Source: Actinomadura sp. KC216
Lineage (GTDB): Bacteria > Actinomycetota > Actinomycetes > Streptosporangiales > Streptosporangiaceae
DNA: 43,247 nucleotides
Direction of reading: 5' to 3'
Assembly: GCF_004348535.1 (NCBI RefSeq)
Contig: NZ_SMJX01000033.1
Coordinates: 1 to 43,247, forward strand
Part shown: piece by piece, positions 16,401 to 24,671 of the stretch
Position numbering within the stretch: position 1 is the first letter of the stretch
How the letters are laid out: each line of letters starts with the position of its first letter
Made by a program: the position numbers and the translations under genes
The notes under the pieces: generated by a model
The model's input: only the letters and a program-made list of their open reading frames with translations
The model's database searches: none
Told to the model about the DNA's origin: nothing

Positions 16401-17219
16401 TCAGGGCAGGACGTGGCGGGGGAAGCCCGCGGCGACGGCGGCGAGGACGTTGTCGGGGTCGGCCGCCCACACCTTCTCGTTGAATATCTCCACCTCGATC
16501 GGGCCGGTGAACCCGGCGGCGCCGACGGCGCGGGTGATCGAGCGGAGGTCGATCGCGCCGTCGCCCGGGAGGCCGCGCCCGAACGTCGGGTGCGGCTGCG
16601 GCACCAGCCAGTCGCACACCTGGTAGCCGATGATCCGGTCGCCCGCGCGGGCCAGCGCCGCGCCGAGGCCGGGATCCCACCACACGTTGTAGGTGTCCAC
16701 GGCGAGCCCGACGTGCGCGGGATCGAACTTCTCGACGACGTCCAGCGCCTGGTCGAGCGTCACCGTGACCGACCGTTCGGCGCACATCATCGGGTGCAGC
16801 GGCTCGACCGCGAGCCGCACGCCCGCCGCCGCCGCGAACGGCACGAGCTCGGCGATCCCCTCCACCACGGCCGCACGGGACCGCTCCAGGTCGAGATCGT
16901 CGCGGACGCCGCCGCTGACCAGGTAGAGGACGTCCCCGCCGATCGCCGCCGTCAGCTCCACGGCGCGCCGGTTGGCGTCGTGGTCGAGCCCGCCGCCGTC
17001 CGGGTTCTTGCCGGTGAAGAACCCGGCGCGGCACACGCTCGACACCCGCACGCCGTGGTCGCGCAGCAGCGCCGCCGCGCGCTCGGCGCCGTACTCCTCG
17101 ACGGGCCCGACCCAGGCGCCGAGCCAGCCGATCCCGTGCCGCGCGAGCCCGCGCACGGTCTCCTCGAAGGACCATCCCTTCACCGTGATCTGGTTGATGG
17201 CGAGCCGTTCGATGCTCAC
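16401..17219 (-). CDS. Sugar phosphate isomerase/epimerase-like TIM-barrel protein
   Basis: 272-aa AP-endonuclease-2 fold protein (IolE/hydroxypyruvate isomerase/xylose-isomerase-like). Candidate metal ligands are Glu in LAVEPLHPMMCAERS, Asp and His-region in LAVDTYNVWWDPG, and Glu in GPIEVEIFNEKVW. It is the third gene of an operon with a Gfo/Idh/MocA oxidoreductase and a DUF993 protein. The GTG start overlaps the preceding TGA (GTGA). In such sets the enzyme isomerises or dehydrates a keto-sugar or cyclitol made by the dehydrogenase. The exact substrate is unknown. Confidence 0.87.
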   Translation of the reverse strand: MSIERLAINQITVKGWSFEETVRGLARHGIGWLGAWVGPVEEYGAERAAALLRDHGVRVSSVCRAGFFTGKNPDGGGLDHDANRRAVELTAAIGGDVLYLVSGGVRDDLDLERSRAAVVEGIAELVPFAAAAGVRLAVEPLHPMMCAERSVTVTLDQALDVVEKFDPAHVGLAVDTYNVWWDPGLGAALARAGDRIIGYQVCDWLVPQPHPTFGRGLPGDGAIDLRSITRAVGAAGFTGPIEVEIFNEKVWAADPDNVLAAVAAGFPRHVLP

Positions 17220-18394
17220 GCGGCGCTCCGTCCGTCGATTCCCGCTGCCGCGAGCACGGCGAGCATGCGGTCGGCCGCGAGATCGGCGTCCTCGATGAGG
17301 CCCGCCTGGTCGGCGAGCCGGAACAGGCGGGCGAGGTGGTTCAGCGACCGGGCGCCCTGGTGCCCGCCGAGCATGACGAAGTGCGGCTGGAGTCCGCGCA
17401 GGTAGGCGAGGAACACGACGCCGGTCTTGTAGTGGTAGGTCGGGGTCTCGAAGATCGCTCGCGACAGCGGGACGGTCGGCGCGAGCACGCGGTCGAAGCC
17501 GTCCGCGTCGCCGTCGTCCAGCAGGGCGAGGGCCCCGGCGGCCAGCGGCGCGATCGCGTCGAAGATCCCGAGCAGGGCGTCGCTGTGGCCGTGGTCGTCG
17601 CCCCTGATGAGGCCGGGGTAGTTGAAGTCGTCCCCGGTGAACATCGCCGTCCCGGCGGGAAGGCGGCGGCGCAGGGCGACCTCCCGGTCGGCGGCCAGCA
17701 GCGAGACCTTGACGCCGTCGACCGAACCCGCGTTCTCCGACATCAGCCGGACGACGGTGTCCGCGGCCGTATCGAGATCGTGGGTGCCCCAGTAGCCGGA
17801 CAGCCGCGGGTCGAACATGTCGCCGAGCCAGTGCAGGATCGCCGGGCGCGACAGCGAGCCCAGCACCTTCCCGTAGACGGACAGGTAGTCGCCGGCAGAG
17901 CGCGCCGTCTGGCAGAGCGCCCGGCTCGCCATCAGCACGACCTGGCCGTCCGCGTCCTCGATCCACCGGCACTGCCGGAGGTAGGAGCGCTCGATCTCCT
18001 CCAGCGTGACGGGCCTGTCTTCCGGGAGGTCGTCGGTGCCCGCCCCGCACGCGATGGCCGCGCCGCGCCCCGCCGCCTCCCGGCACGACCGCTCGATCAG
18101 CTCCCGGACGAGCCCGTGCGGCAGCCCCATCCCGCGCTGCGCGGTGTCCATCGCCTCGGCGACGCCCAGCCCGAGGTCCCACAGGTGGTGCCGGAAGCTC
18201 AGCGTCGCGTCCCAGTCGACGGCCGGGTCGAGCACCGGGTCGACGGTCGCGAGGGGATCGGCGACGACGTGCGCGGCCGCGTAGGCCCGGCGCGTCCGCG
18301 GCGGGTCCCGGCGGTCCGGGAGCGGGCGGGACGGCGCGCCGCGCAGCGTGTACTTCTCCAGCGACGTGCCGGAGGGCAGCAGCAGCGAGGTCAC
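17216..18394 (-). CDS. DUF993 protein, dihydrodipicolinate-synthase/aldolase-like
   Basis: 392-aa protein of the DUF993 family, which I recognise as distantly related to DapA/NAL class I aldolases. Residues around SVDGVKVSLLAADRE (about residues 203-217) would hold the Schiff-base lysine; GTAMFTGDDFNYPGLI and YHYKTGVVFLAYLRG are other conserved blocks. It probably cleaves a keto-acid or keto-sugar intermediate by retro-aldol chemistry (inference). It sits between the oxidoreductase and the TIM-barrel isomerase, with GTGA overlaps at both ends, so the three products are made together. DUF993 commonly travels with these two neighbours in actinomycetes, by my recollection. Confidence 0.85.
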   Translation of the reverse strand: MTSLLLPSGTSLEKYTLRGAPSRPLPDRRDPPRTRRAYAAAHVVADPLATVDPVLDPAVDWDATLSFRHHLWDLGLGVAEAMDTAQRGMGLPHGLVRELIERSCREAAGRGAAIACGAGTDDLPEDRPVTLEEIERSYLRQCRWIEDADGQVVLMASRALCQTARSAGDYLSVYGKVLGSLSRPAILHWLGDMFDPRLSGYWGTHDLDTAADTVVRLMSENAGSVDGVKVSLLAADREVALRRRLPAGTAMFTGDDFNYPGLIRGDDHGHSDALLGIFDAIAPLAAGALALLDDGDADGFDRVLAPTVPLSRAIFETPTYHYKTGVVFLAYLRGLQPHFVMLGGHQGARSLNHLARLFRLADQAGLIEDADLAADRMLAVLAAAGIDGRSAA

Positions 18395-19554
18395 GCCGGC
18401 CCGGCCGTCGTCAGCTCGGGCACGTCGACCCAGCGCCGCTCGCGCGACGACCGCAACGCCAGCTCGGCGAGCTGGACGCCCTTGGCGCCTTCGAGCAGGT
18501 CCCAGCCGAACGGCGCGTCCTCGACCACGTGCCGCAGGAACATCTCCCACTGGACGCGGAACGCGTTCTCGAACTCCTCGTTGTCGGGCACCTCCTGCCA
18601 GCCCGCCCGGAAGTCGATCGGGTTGGGGATGTCGGGGTTCCACACCGGCATCGGCGTGTTCGCGCGCGACTGCGTCCGGCACTCGCGGAGCCCGGCGATC
18701 GCGCTGCCGTGCGTGCCGTCGAGCTGCCACTCGCCGATCTCGTCGCGGTAGGGGCGGGTGGCCCAGGATGTCGTGAACTGCGCGGTGACGCCGTTCTCCA
18801 GCTCGAACAGGCCGTAGGCGGCGTCCTCGGCGGTGGAGTCGTAGGGGCGGCCGTCCTCGTCCCAGCGCTTCGGGATGTGGATCGCGCTGTGGCACAGCAC
18901 CGACCTGATCGGCGAGACGGTGTTGTCGATCAGGTAGCGCCAGTGCGGGTACATGTCGAGGACGAGGCCGCCGCCGTCCTCGGCGCGGTAGTTCCAGGAC
19001 GGCCGGTTGAGGTGCTGCCAGTCGCCCTCGAACACCCAGTAGCCGAAGTTGAGGCGGAAGCTCAGCATCGTGCCGAAGAAGCCGCCGTCCACGAGCCTCT
19101 TCAGCTTGCGGATGCCGGGCAGGAACAGCTTGTCCTGGACGACGCCGTGCTTGACCCCGGCCGCGTCGGCGAGCCGGGCGAGTTCGAGGGCCTCCTCCAG
19201 CGAGACGGCGGTCGGCTTCTCGCAGAAGACGTGCTTGCCCGCCGCGATGGCCTTGCGGACCGCCTCCGCCCGCCGGTTCGTGGTCTGCGCGTCGAAGTAG
19301 ATCGCGTCGTCGTCGTTGGCGAGGGCCTCGTCCAGGCTGGTCGTCCAGCGCTCGACGCCGTAGCGGCGGGCGAGGTCCTCCAGCTTGGCGGGGTTGCGCC
19401 CGACGAGGATCGGGTCCACGACCAGCCGGCGGCCGTCCCGCAGGACGAGCCCGCCCCGGTCCCGGATCGCCACGATCGACCGGTCGAGGTGCTGGCGCGT
19501 CCCCATCCGGCCGGTGACGCCGTTCATGATGATGCCGATCCGCACCTGGTCCAT
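18391..19554 (-). CDS. Gfo/Idh/MocA-family NAD(P)-dependent oxidoreductase
   Basis: 387-aa dehydrogenase acting on a sugar, cyclitol or related alcohol. The N-terminal Rossmann part begins VRIGIIMNGVTGRMGTRQHL; the family motif is GKHVFCEKPTAVSLEEAL (about residues 108-125), whose Glu-Lys-Pro holds the catalytic lysine, and GGLVLDMYPHWRYLIDN gives the usual G-x-x-x-D-x-x-x-H pattern of the substrate side. ATG at 19554 has GGGAGG 6 bases upstream. It is the first gene of the three-gene operon. A GTAAGCGCTTTC operator lies 20 bases upstream, so it should be repressed by the LacI protein at 15340. Confidence 0.93.
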   Translation of the reverse strand: MDQVRIGIIMNGVTGRMGTRQHLDRSIVAIRDRGGLVLRDGRRLVVDPILVGRNPAKLEDLARRYGVERWTTSLDEALANDDDAIYFDAQTTNRRAEAVRKAIAAGKHVFCEKPTAVSLEEALELARLADAAGVKHGVVQDKLFLPGIRKLKRLVDGGFFGTMLSFRLNFGYWVFEGDWQHLNRPSWNYRAEDGGGLVLDMYPHWRYLIDNTVSPIRSVLCHSAIHIPKRWDEDGRPYDSTAEDAAYGLFELENGVTAQFTTSWATRPYRDEIGEWQLDGTHGSAIAGLRECRTQSRANTPMPVWNPDIPNPIDFRAGWQEVPDNEEFENAFRVQWEMFLRHVVEDAPFGWDLLEGAKGVQLAELALRSSRERRWVDVPELTTAGPA

Positions 19555-19573
19555 GTGAACCTCCCTGATATCT

Positions 19574-19585
19574 GTAAGCGCTTTC
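19574..19585. promoter_or_regulatory. LacI-type operator before the oxidoreductase operon
   Basis: GTAAGCGCTTTC (GAAAGCGCTTAC on the coding strand) matches the operator at 20670 base for base and the perfect palindrome at 15280 at 11 of 12 positions. It lies 20 bases upstream of the start codon, next to the ribosome binding site. Confidence 0.75.
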
Positions 19586-19622
19586 TATTTCATGCGATTC
19601 GCCACTGTCAAGGCGGCAAGGC

Positions 19623-20645
19623 TCAGAGACCGAGCAGCCCGGCGGCCGTCCCGCCCAGGACGTCGGCGCGCTGGGCGCCGGTCAGGCCGGGCGCCGCCGC
19701 CACCTTCGCGACCGCCTCGGGATCGCCGGTGGGGAAGGGGAAATCGCTGCCGAGCAGCACGTGGCCGCTCCCGGCGAAACCGACCAGCCACGACAGGGAC
19801 GCCGCCGAGTGGGTGAGCGAGTCGTAGTAGAGGCGCCGCAGCGCCGTGCTCGGCGGGACGCGGTCGTCGGACCAGTCGGCCCGGAGCCGGGCGATCGCGT
19901 CGAGCCGTCCGGCCTGGTAGGGGAGGAACCCGCCCCCGTGGACGACGCACAGCCGCAGGCCGGGGAAGCGGTCGAAGACGCCCGCGAGGATCATCGCGGC
20001 GACGGCCGCCGTGGTCTGCGCCGGGTTGTCCACGATGTCGCCGAGCCGGTCGACGCCGTGCAGCCCCGCCGGGGACGCCGCTCGCCAAGGGTGGAGCAGC
20101 ACCAGCGCGCCAGTATCGGACGCTGCCCTCCAGAGCAGGTCCCAGGCCGCGTCGTCCAGCCCCGGGCCAGGCCCGCCCGCCGCGAGTTCGCCGCCCGCGA
20201 AGCCGGGCCGGGCCGCCGCGCGCCTGAGCCGGGCCGCCGCCGACGCGGGGTCGTGCCGGTCGAGCAGGGACAGCGCGATCAGCCGGTCGGGCCGCATCGC
20301 CACGACCGCGGCCATGGCGTCGTCCAGGGCGTGCAGGAAGCCGGTCGCGGCGCCGGGGTCGAGCTCGTCCGGGCTCAGCTCCGGCCACGGCGAGACGACC
20401 TGGACGTCCACGCCGGCCCGGTCCATCTCCGCGATGCGGGAGCGCACGTCGGTGAGGGCATCGGCGACAGGGGCCGTGAGCCGCGCGCCGAACCGTATGC
20501 GCCGGTCATCGGTGAGGGCGGGCGACTCCGGGCCGGCGCCGCCGCGCTCCAGCTCGGCGAGCAGCGCGGCCGGGACGGCGTGCGCGTGGACGTCCACGAC
20601 GCATCCGCCGTCCGGGGCCGGGTGAGGGCTTGAAGTGGTCATCAC
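19623..20645 (-). CDS. Amidohydrolase-2 / ACMSD-like hydrolase, second copy
   Basis: 340-aa metal-dependent TIM-barrel enzyme. The N-terminal HxH metal pair is intact in VVDVHAHAVPAALL, followed by ALVLLHPWRAA, LRLCVVHGGGFLPYQAGRLD and the Asp motif LLGSDFPFPTGD. It is divergent from the SDR operon with an operator in the shared 44-base gap, and convergent to nothing: the oxidoreductase operon lies downstream on the same strand. The start is either GTG at 20645 or the adjoining ATG at 20642. A decarboxylase or hydrolase step in the same catabolic pathway is inferred. Sequence identity to the amidohydrolase at 13903 is low. Confidence 0.87.
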   Translation of the reverse strand: MMTTSSPHPAPDGGCVVDVHAHAVPAALLAELERGGAGPESPALTDDRRIRFGARLTAPVADALTDVRSRIAEMDRAGVDVQVVSPWPELSPDELDPGAATGFLHALDDAMAAVVAMRPDRLIALSLLDRHDPASAAARLRRAAARPGFAGGELAAGGPGPGLDDAAWDLLWRAASDTGALVLLHPWRAASPAGLHGVDRLGDIVDNPAQTTAAVAAMILAGVFDRFPGLRLCVVHGGGFLPYQAGRLDAIARLRADWSDDRVPPSTALRRLYYDSLTHSAASLSWLVGFAGSGHVLLGSDFPFPTGDPEAVAKVAAAPGLTGAQRADVLGGTAAGLLGL

Positions 20646-20669
20646 GCTGTGAGATGGTAGCCCAAATTT

Positions 20670-20681
20670 GAAAGCGCTTAC
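20670..20681. promoter_or_regulatory. LacI-type operator between amidohydrolase and SDR operon
   Basis: GAAAGCGCTTAC, followed at once by AGGAGA and the SDR ATG at 20690. It therefore overlaps the very end of the leader and could block transcription or, in a short-leader transcript, sit at the start. It is also 25 bases from the divergent amidohydrolase start, so it may control both directions. Confidence 0.75.
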
Positions 20682-20689
20682 AGGAGACG

Positions 20690-21466
20690 ATGAGCATGCC
20701 GGATCGAAACGAGTCGGGCCCGCTGCACGGCCGGGTGGTGGCCGTCACCGGCGGCGGCCGCGGGCTGGGACGGTCGATCGCGCTGGCCGCCGCGGCCGCC
20801 GGCGCCGACGTCGCGATCGCCTACCGGGAGAGCGAGGCCGGGGCGAAGAGCGTCGCCGACGAGGCCCGCTCCCTCGGCGCCGAGGCGGACGTCCACCGCT
20901 GCGACGTGACCGACCGCGACCAGGTCTTCGCGTTCGTCGCGGCGGCCGAGCAGCGGTTCGGCCGCGTCGACGGCCTGGTCAACAACGCGGGCATCATGCC
21001 CGAGACCCCGTTCCTGGAGACGACCCCGCAGGAGTGGGACCGCGTCATCGCCACCGATCTGACCGCCGCGTTCCACGCCAGCCAGGCGGTGCTGCCCGGG
21101 ATGCTGGAGCGCGGGTCGGGCAGCATCGTGAGCATCGCGTCCCGCCTCGGCCAGGTCGGCTGGCCGGGCGTCGCGCACTACGCCAGCGCCAAGGCCGGGC
21201 TGATCGCGCTCGCCAAGTCGATCTCCCGCGAGTTCGGGCAGCGCGGCGTCCGCGCGAACTGCGTGGCGCCCGGCGTCACCAACACCGACATGGGCCGGAC
21301 GGTCATGGAGGGCGAGGTCGGCCGCAAGCGCATGGCCGAGCTGCCGCTGGGCCGGTTCGGCGAGCCCGAGGAGGTCGCCGACTGCGTGGTCTTCCTCCTG
21401 TCGGACGCGTCCGCGCTGCTCATCGGCCAGACCCTCAACCCGAACAGCGGGGGGCTGATGCCATGA
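20690..21466 (+). CDS. Short-chain dehydrogenase/reductase (FabG-like)
   Basis: 258-aa classical SDR. The cofactor motif is TGGGRGLGRSIAL (about residues 18-30), NNAGIMP follows, and the catalytic set is Ser151, Tyr164 and Lys168 (YASAK). The tail GQTLNPNSGGLMP is typical. ATG at 20690 has AGGAGA close upstream. It is the first gene of a five-gene operon and overlaps the CoA-transferase (ATGA). It probably oxidises a hydroxyacyl or cyclic alcohol intermediate; the neighbours argue against a role in fatty acid synthesis. Confidence 0.92.
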   Translation: MSMPDRNESGPLHGRVVAVTGGGRGLGRSIALAAAAAGADVAIAYRESEAGAKSVADEARSLGAEADVHRCDVTDRDQVFAFVAAAEQRFGRVDGLVNNAGIMPETPFLETTPQEWDRVIATDLTAAFHASQAVLPGMLERGSGSIVSIASRLGQVGWPGVAHYASAKAGLIALAKSISREFGQRGVRANCVAPGVTNTDMGRTVMEGEVGRKRMAELPLGRFGEPEEVADCVVFLLSDASALLIGQTLNPNSGGLMP

Positions 21467-23040
21467 GCCCGGCCATCGGGACCGTCGCGGACGCCCTCGC
21501 GCTCGTCCGCGACGGCGCCGCCGTCTGGGTCGGCGGCTCGGGCGCGGGGCACGGCGTGCCGCAGGCGTTCATCGACGCGCTCGCGGCGCGGTTCCGCGAC
21601 ACCGGCCACCCGCGCGACCTGACCACCGTCCGCGTCGTCGGCATCGGCGACTTCGCCGACCGGGGCTTCTCGCAGCTGGGCCTGCCCGGCCTCGCCCGCC
21701 GGACGATCGGCAGCAACATCGGCAACGAGCCCCGCCTCGGCGCACTGGTCGCGGACGGCGCACTGGAGGCGTACTCGCTACCCCAGGGCGTCCTCTCGGC
21801 GCTGTGCCGAGACATGGCCGCCGGACGCCCCGGCCACATCACCCACGTAGGACTCGGGACCTACGTGGACCCCCGGCAGACCGGCGGCAAGCAGAACCCG
21901 CGTACCACCGAGGATCTAGTCGAGGTAGTACGACTGGCAGGTCAGGAGTGGCTCCTCTACCGCGCGCTCCCCATCGACGTCGTCGTCCTGCGGGCCACCA
22001 CGGCGGACGAGGACGGCAACCTCACCTTCGAGCACGAGCCGATCCTGGGCGACTCGCTCGCGCTGGCGATGGCCGCGCACAACAACGGCGGCAAGGTCGT
22101 CGTCCAGGTCGAACGGCTGGCGGCGCGCGGCTCCCTGCGCCCGGCGGACGTCCGCGTCCCCGGCGCCCTGGTCGACCTCGTCTATGTAGACGCCGTCCAA
22201 CGCCAGACCTACGCGACGGCGTACTCCCCGTACTACTCGGGCGAGCTGCGCGCACCCCGTCCGGCGGCCGGGGAGGTCTCGCCGCTCGACGTCCGGAAGG
22301 TGATCGCGCGGCGGTCGCTCATGGAGTTCCGCCGCGGCGACATCTGCAACCTCGGCTTCGGCATCTCGCAGCAGATCGGCTCCGTCGCCGCCGAGGAGGG
22401 CATCGCGGACGCGCTGACCCTCACCGTCGAGCAGGGCATCTTCGGCGGGATACCGGCCTTCGGCGGCGACGGCGGCGCGGGCCACGGCTACCAGGCGCGC
22501 CTGGAACAGCCCTCGATGTTCGACTTCTACGATGGCGGCGGGCTCGACATCGCCAGCCTGTCGTTCGCGCAGGTCGACCGCTCCGGAAACGTGAACGTGC
22601 ACGCGTTCGACGACCGTCCGCGCGGCCCCGGCGGTTTCATCAACATCAGCACCCGGACCAGGCGCCTCTGCTTCGTCGGCACGTTCACCGCGGGCGGTCT
22701 CCGCGTCGCCATCGAGGACGGCACGCTCACGATCCTGCGCGAGGGACAGCACCGCAAGTTCGTGGACGCGGTCACCGAGATCAGCTTCAACGGACGCCTG
22801 GCAGCAGAAAAGGGCCAGGAGGTCAGATACATCACCGAACGCGCCGTCTTCGAGCTGACCCCGGACGGCCTCGCGCTGATCGAGGTGGCCCCCGGCGTCG
22901 ACGTGCAGAAAGACGTCCTGGCCCACATGGACATGGAGCCGTCCATCCCCGGCACACCCGCCCTCATGGACCCGCGGCTTTTCAGGTCCGCCCCCATGGG
23001 CCTGGCGGCCGACCTCACAACTCAGGAGGCGGCGACATGA
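21463..23040 (+). CDS. Fused alpha-beta acyl-CoA transferase (YdiF/propionate CoA-transferase-like)
   Basis: 525-aa family I CoA-transferase with both halves in one chain. The first half carries GSGAGHGVPQAFIDAL-type sequence and GVGLGTYVDPR-like HVGLGTYVDPRQTGGK. The second half begins near DVRKVIARRSLMEF and holds NLGFGISQQIG and the catalytic-glutamate motif LTVEQGIFGG (Glu323, which forms the glutamyl-CoA thioester in the family). It would activate a carboxylic acid with CoA from an acyl-CoA donor, feeding the hydratase encoded next. ATG overlaps the SDR stop, and the stop overlaps the hydratase ATG. Confidence 0.92.
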   Translation: MSPAIGTVADALALVRDGAAVWVGGSGAGHGVPQAFIDALAARFRDTGHPRDLTTVRVVGIGDFADRGFSQLGLPGLARRTIGSNIGNEPRLGALVADGALEAYSLPQGVLSALCRDMAAGRPGHITHVGLGTYVDPRQTGGKQNPRTTEDLVEVVRLAGQEWLLYRALPIDVVVLRATTADEDGNLTFEHEPILGDSLALAMAAHNNGGKVVVQVERLAARGSLRPADVRVPGALVDLVYVDAVQRQTYATAYSPYYSGELRAPRPAAGEVSPLDVRKVIARRSLMEFRRGDICNLGFGISQQIGSVAAEEGIADALTLTVEQGIFGGIPAFGGDGGAGHGYQARLEQPSMFDFYDGGGLDIASLSFAQVDRSGNVNVHAFDDRPRGPGGFINISTRTRRLCFVGTFTAGGLRVAIEDGTLTILREGQHRKFVDAVTEISFNGRLAAEKGQEVRYITERAVFELTPDGLALIEVAPGVDVQKDVLAHMDMEPSIPGTPALMDPRLFRSAPMGLAADLTTQEAAT

Positions 23041-23810
23041 CCGATCTCGTGCATCTGATCCCGGGGGAGTGCGCGGAGATCGTCCTGGACAACCCGCCGA
23101 TGAACGTCGTGTCGCGCGACCTGACCCGCCAGCTACGCGCTGCCCTCCACACCGTCGCGCGGGACTCCGACGTCAGAGCGGTCATCGTGCACGGCGCCGG
23201 GGGAAGGGCCTTCTGCGCCGGTTCCGACATCGCCGAGTTCCGTGACCTTCACAACCGCGTCGCCGAGGACAAGCTGCTCCTGGAACGCCTCGTCTACCGC
23301 CAGCTCGCCCAGCTCCCCGTCCCGACCATCGCCGCGATCGAGGGCCACGCGCTCGGCGGCGGCCTCGAACTGGCGCTGTGCTGCGACTTCCGGATCGCGA
23401 CCCGCCGCTCCAAGCTCGGCATGCCCGAACTGAAACTCGGCGTGACCCCGGGCAGCGGCGGCACGCAACGACTCCCGAGGGTGATCGGCCTCGCCCGCGC
23501 CAAGGAGATGATCCTCCTAGGCGAGCCGGTCAACGCTGCCGAGGCCCTGGCGATCGGCCTGGTCACCCGAGTCGTGGACGACGGCCAGGCGGTGGACGCC
23601 GCCCGCAGCATGGCCGCGACCCTCGCCTCACGCGGCCCGGTGGCGATGCGCGTCGCAAAGAAGCTACTCGACCTATCTCTAGAGACCCCCTTGGAGGACG
23701 GCCTGGCCCATGAACTCGACGGCTCGGAAACCGTGTTCGCGACCGACGACGCCTTGGAAGGCGCAGCGGCCTTCCTGGCCAAACGCCCGGCCCGCTTCAC
23801 GGGCAGATGA
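23037..23810 (+). CDS. Enoyl-CoA hydratase/isomerase family protein
   Basis: 257-aa crotonase-fold protein. Oxyanion-hole elements are visible in GAGGRAFCAGSDIAEF and AIEGHALGGGLELALCCDFRI, and the signature ends LGVTPGSGGTQRLPR. Crotonases hydrate, isomerise or cleave acyl-CoA thioesters. Here it should act on the CoA ester produced by the coupled CoA-transferase. ATG at 23037 overlaps the preceding stop, with AGGAGG about 8 bases upstream. The exact reaction is not determined by these motifs. Confidence 0.92.
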   Translation: MTDLVHLIPGECAEIVLDNPPMNVVSRDLTRQLRAALHTVARDSDVRAVIVHGAGGRAFCAGSDIAEFRDLHNRVAEDKLLLERLVYRQLAQLPVPTIAAIEGHALGGGLELALCCDFRIATRRSKLGMPELKLGVTPGSGGTQRLPRVIGLARAKEMILLGEPVNAAEALAIGLVTRVVDDGQAVDAARSMAATLASRGPVAMRVAKKLLDLSLETPLEDGLAHELDGSETVFATDDALEGAAAFLAKRPARFTGR

Positions 23811-23822
23811 CAGGAGAAGACC

Positions 23823-24671
23823 ATGCGCACAGTCGCCCTCTTCGGCCGTCCCTTGCAGCGACGGCATTCGGCGGTGATGCACAACGCGGCGTTCGAGGCG
23901 GCAGGCGTGAACGCCCGCTACGAGCTGCGTGAGGTGGACGAGGACGGGCTCGCGGCCCAGATCGCCGAAGCGCGCCGCGACGAATGGATGGGTTTCCAGA
24001 TCACCGCACCGTACAAACTGCTGGTGATGGACCTCCTGGACGAGATCGAGCCCGGCGCCCGAGCGATCGGCGCGGTCAACAGCGTCGCCGCCGCCCCCGA
24101 CGGCCGCCTGATCGGCTTCAACACCGACGTCGTGGGCTTCATGGCAGGCGTCCGCGACTGCCTGGGCGAGGACGTCCAAGGACGATCCGTGGTCGTGGCG
24201 GGCTCGGGCGGAGTCGGCCACGCCGCCGTCTACGGCCTGGCCACCGCAGGCGCGGGGAGCCTCACCGTCCTGGACCTCGACGCAGACATGCCGCGCCGCC
24301 TCGCAGACGACCTGGGCGACGCCGCGACGATCGAGCCCCTCGCATTCGACGACCCACGCACCGGCGACCGCCTGGCGGAAGCCGACCTGTTCGTCAACGC
24401 GACATCCGTAGGCATGCTGACCCCAGGCCCGGTGATCGACGTGGACCTCCTTGATCCGTCCGCCGCCGTGTTCGACGTCGTGTACATCCCGGCTGAAACA
24501 GAGCTGGTGCGCCAGGCCCGCGCGCGCGGGATGCGGGCGTCCAACGGTGACGGGATGCTGGTAGCGCAGGCCGCCGCCGCGTGGTGCCGGTGGACGGGCC
24601 TGCCCGACCCGACCGAGACGATGCGCCGGGCCGTGGCCCCGCTCCTAGCCGAAGGAGATCCGCGCCCGTGA
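23823..24671 (+). CDS. Shikimate/quinate dehydrogenase-like protein (AroE family)
   Basis: 282-aa NAD(P)-dependent dehydrogenase. Numbering coincides with E. coli AroE: catalytic Lys65 in ITAPYK, Asn86, Asp102 in FNTD, and the nucleotide loop GSGGVGHAAV (about residues 127-136). The substrate carboxylate-binding motif, SxSP in true AroE, is Arg14-His-Ser16-Ala here, so one of two serines is lost. Together with its place in a LacI-controlled catabolic operon this argues for a catabolic carbocyclic-acid dehydrogenase rather than the chorismate-pathway enzyme, so I give no aroE symbol. ATG at 23823 is preceded by AGGAGA. The stop overlaps the glycerate kinase start. Confidence 0.87.
   Translation: MRTVALFGRPLQRRHSAVMHNAAFEAAGVNARYELREVDEDGLAAQIAEARRDEWMGFQITAPYKLLVMDLLDEIEPGARAIGAVNSVAAAPDGRLIGFNTDVVGFMAGVRDCLGEDVQGRSVVVAGSGGVGHAAVYGLATAGAGSLTVLDLDADMPRRLADDLGDAATIEPLAFDDPRTGDRLAEADLFVNATSVGMLTPGPVIDVDLLDPSAAVFDVVYIPAETELVRQARARGMRASNGDGMLVAQAAAAWCRWTGLPDPTETMRRAVAPLLAEGDPRP

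Noticed and set aside
23823..24671. Housekeeping aroE of the chorismate pathway supplying the salicylate synthase
   Set aside because: Attractive because salicylate derives from chorismate, but the gene sits in a LacI-controlled catabolic operon with no iron box and its substrate motif is altered.
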